Source: Porphyromonas sp. oral taxon 278 str. W7784 (GTDB lineage Bacteria; Bacteroidota; Bacteroidia; Bacteroidales; Porphyromonadaceae). Taken from it: a DNA stretch of 64,000 nt. The DNA lies in NCBI RefSeq assembly GCF_000467855.2, contig NZ_KI259221.1:231013-295012 (forward strand), written 5' to 3'. The notes below the pieces were generated by a model. It did not search any database. It saw only the letters and a list, made by a program, of their open reading frames with translations, and had not been told where the DNA came from. The position numbers and the translations under genes are program-made. This document shows, piece by piece, positions 63,851-64,000 of this stretch. Numbering within the stretch: the stretch's first letter is position 1; each line of letters starts with the position of its first letter.

Positions 63851-64000
63851 ATGAAGAAGATCAAGCAAGTAGCCTCCCTCGTCCTTGCCACCCTTCTCTC
63901 TGTAGGGGCAGTGAGTGCCCAAGGGAAGGCTAAGAGCAAGCAGTCAGCTAAGAGCTACCTCATCGAAACTCCGATCCCCAAGCGTCCCGCAGGACAGCGT
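63851..64000 (+). CDS. Start of a secreted protein, cut by the window edge
   Basis: Only the first 50 codons are present. They encode a signal peptide (MKKIKQVASLVLATLLSVGAVSAQ) and a Lys-rich stretch GKAKSKQSAKSYLIETP. The signal, followed by GKAKSK then a short beta start, resembles the N-terminus of the TlpA-like protein encoded at 44550-45707 (RKGKAKSK), so a related thiol-disulfide protein is possible. It lies 29 bp after prfC. Confidence 0.55.
   Translation, partial: MKKIKQVASLVLATLLSVGAVSAQGKAKSKQSAKSYLIETPIPKRPAGQR

Overview
The window looks like a chromosomal segment from a Bacteroidales bacterium, most likely Porphyromonas or a close relative. The evidence is the set of Bacteroidota-restricted families (DUF4290, DUF4492, DUF4924, DUF5689, BACON-domain lipoproteins, TonB receptors with a carboxypeptidase-regulatory N-domain), a GC-rich composition by eye, the Bacteroidota -7 promoter box TAnnTTTG in front of many genes, and few Shine-Dalgarno-like sites. 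About 44 protein genes are supported. I saw no rRNA, tRNA, insertion sequence, prophage or CRISPR array. Most of the window is housekeeping DNA, and the novelty lies in intergenic structure and in a few unusual proteins.

Layout. 1-3.0 kb: a palindromic repeat and a TonB receptor gene whose 5' end is broken. 3.1-10.1 kb: tsaE-tdk, a 5'-nucleotidase lipoprotein, a cysteine desulfidase-family protein, a large Ig-like lipoprotein and a secreted MsrAB. 10.2-18.0 kb: a secreted endonuclease/exonuclease/phosphatase diverging from a four-gene operon (TonB receptor, DUF5689 lipoprotein, BACON/DUF5689/lamin-tail lipoprotein, DNA/RNA non-specific endonuclease lipoprotein), which I read as a surface nucleic-acid capture system. 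18.0-19.0 kb: a small AT-richer island with one orphan gene. 19.2-27.8 kb: kdsB-dnaG converging on an overlapping operon pduO-cobQ-cobD-priA. 28.2-31.4 kb: DUF4492-cydA-cydB (cytochrome bd). 31.5-34.7 kb: ribD diverging from prmC-recX-comF-like. 34.8-40.7 kb: metK, then carA-carB. 41.3-44.2 kb: uvrA. 44.5-50.1 kb: a TlpA-like protein, YhcH family, NAD(P)H oxidoreductase, asnS and a pseudouridine synthase. 50.4-52.7 kb: an MFS transporter plus GH130 phosphorylase. 53.0-59.9 kb: one tight run pgi-DUF4290-murA-rimM-araC-CPBP-pyrC. 60.4-64.0 kb: a nucleotide pyrophosphatase/phosphodiesterase lipoprotein, DUF4924, prfC and the start of a secreted protein.

How the genes work together. Several products fit one nutritional theme. 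Two secreted or surface nucleases, a TonB receptor, the NPP-type phosphodiesterase and the e(P4)-like 5'-nucleotidase could turn extracellular nucleic acid into nucleosides, which Tdk then salvages. De novo pyrimidine synthesis is also represented (carAB, pyrC).

Most notable observations: (1) the metK leader begins at the promoter and contains a long, fully nested set of helices matching no riboswitch class I can name; (2) PriA has lost its helicase motifs but keeps its zinc cysteines; (3) four intergenic arrays repeat with an exact 24-bp period, with dyad axes every 12 bp, and a sister family has a 23-bp period; (4) the nucleic-acid capture locus; (5) possible leader regulation of carAB and pgi. 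All of this was read by eye, with no alignments, folding energies or database searches.
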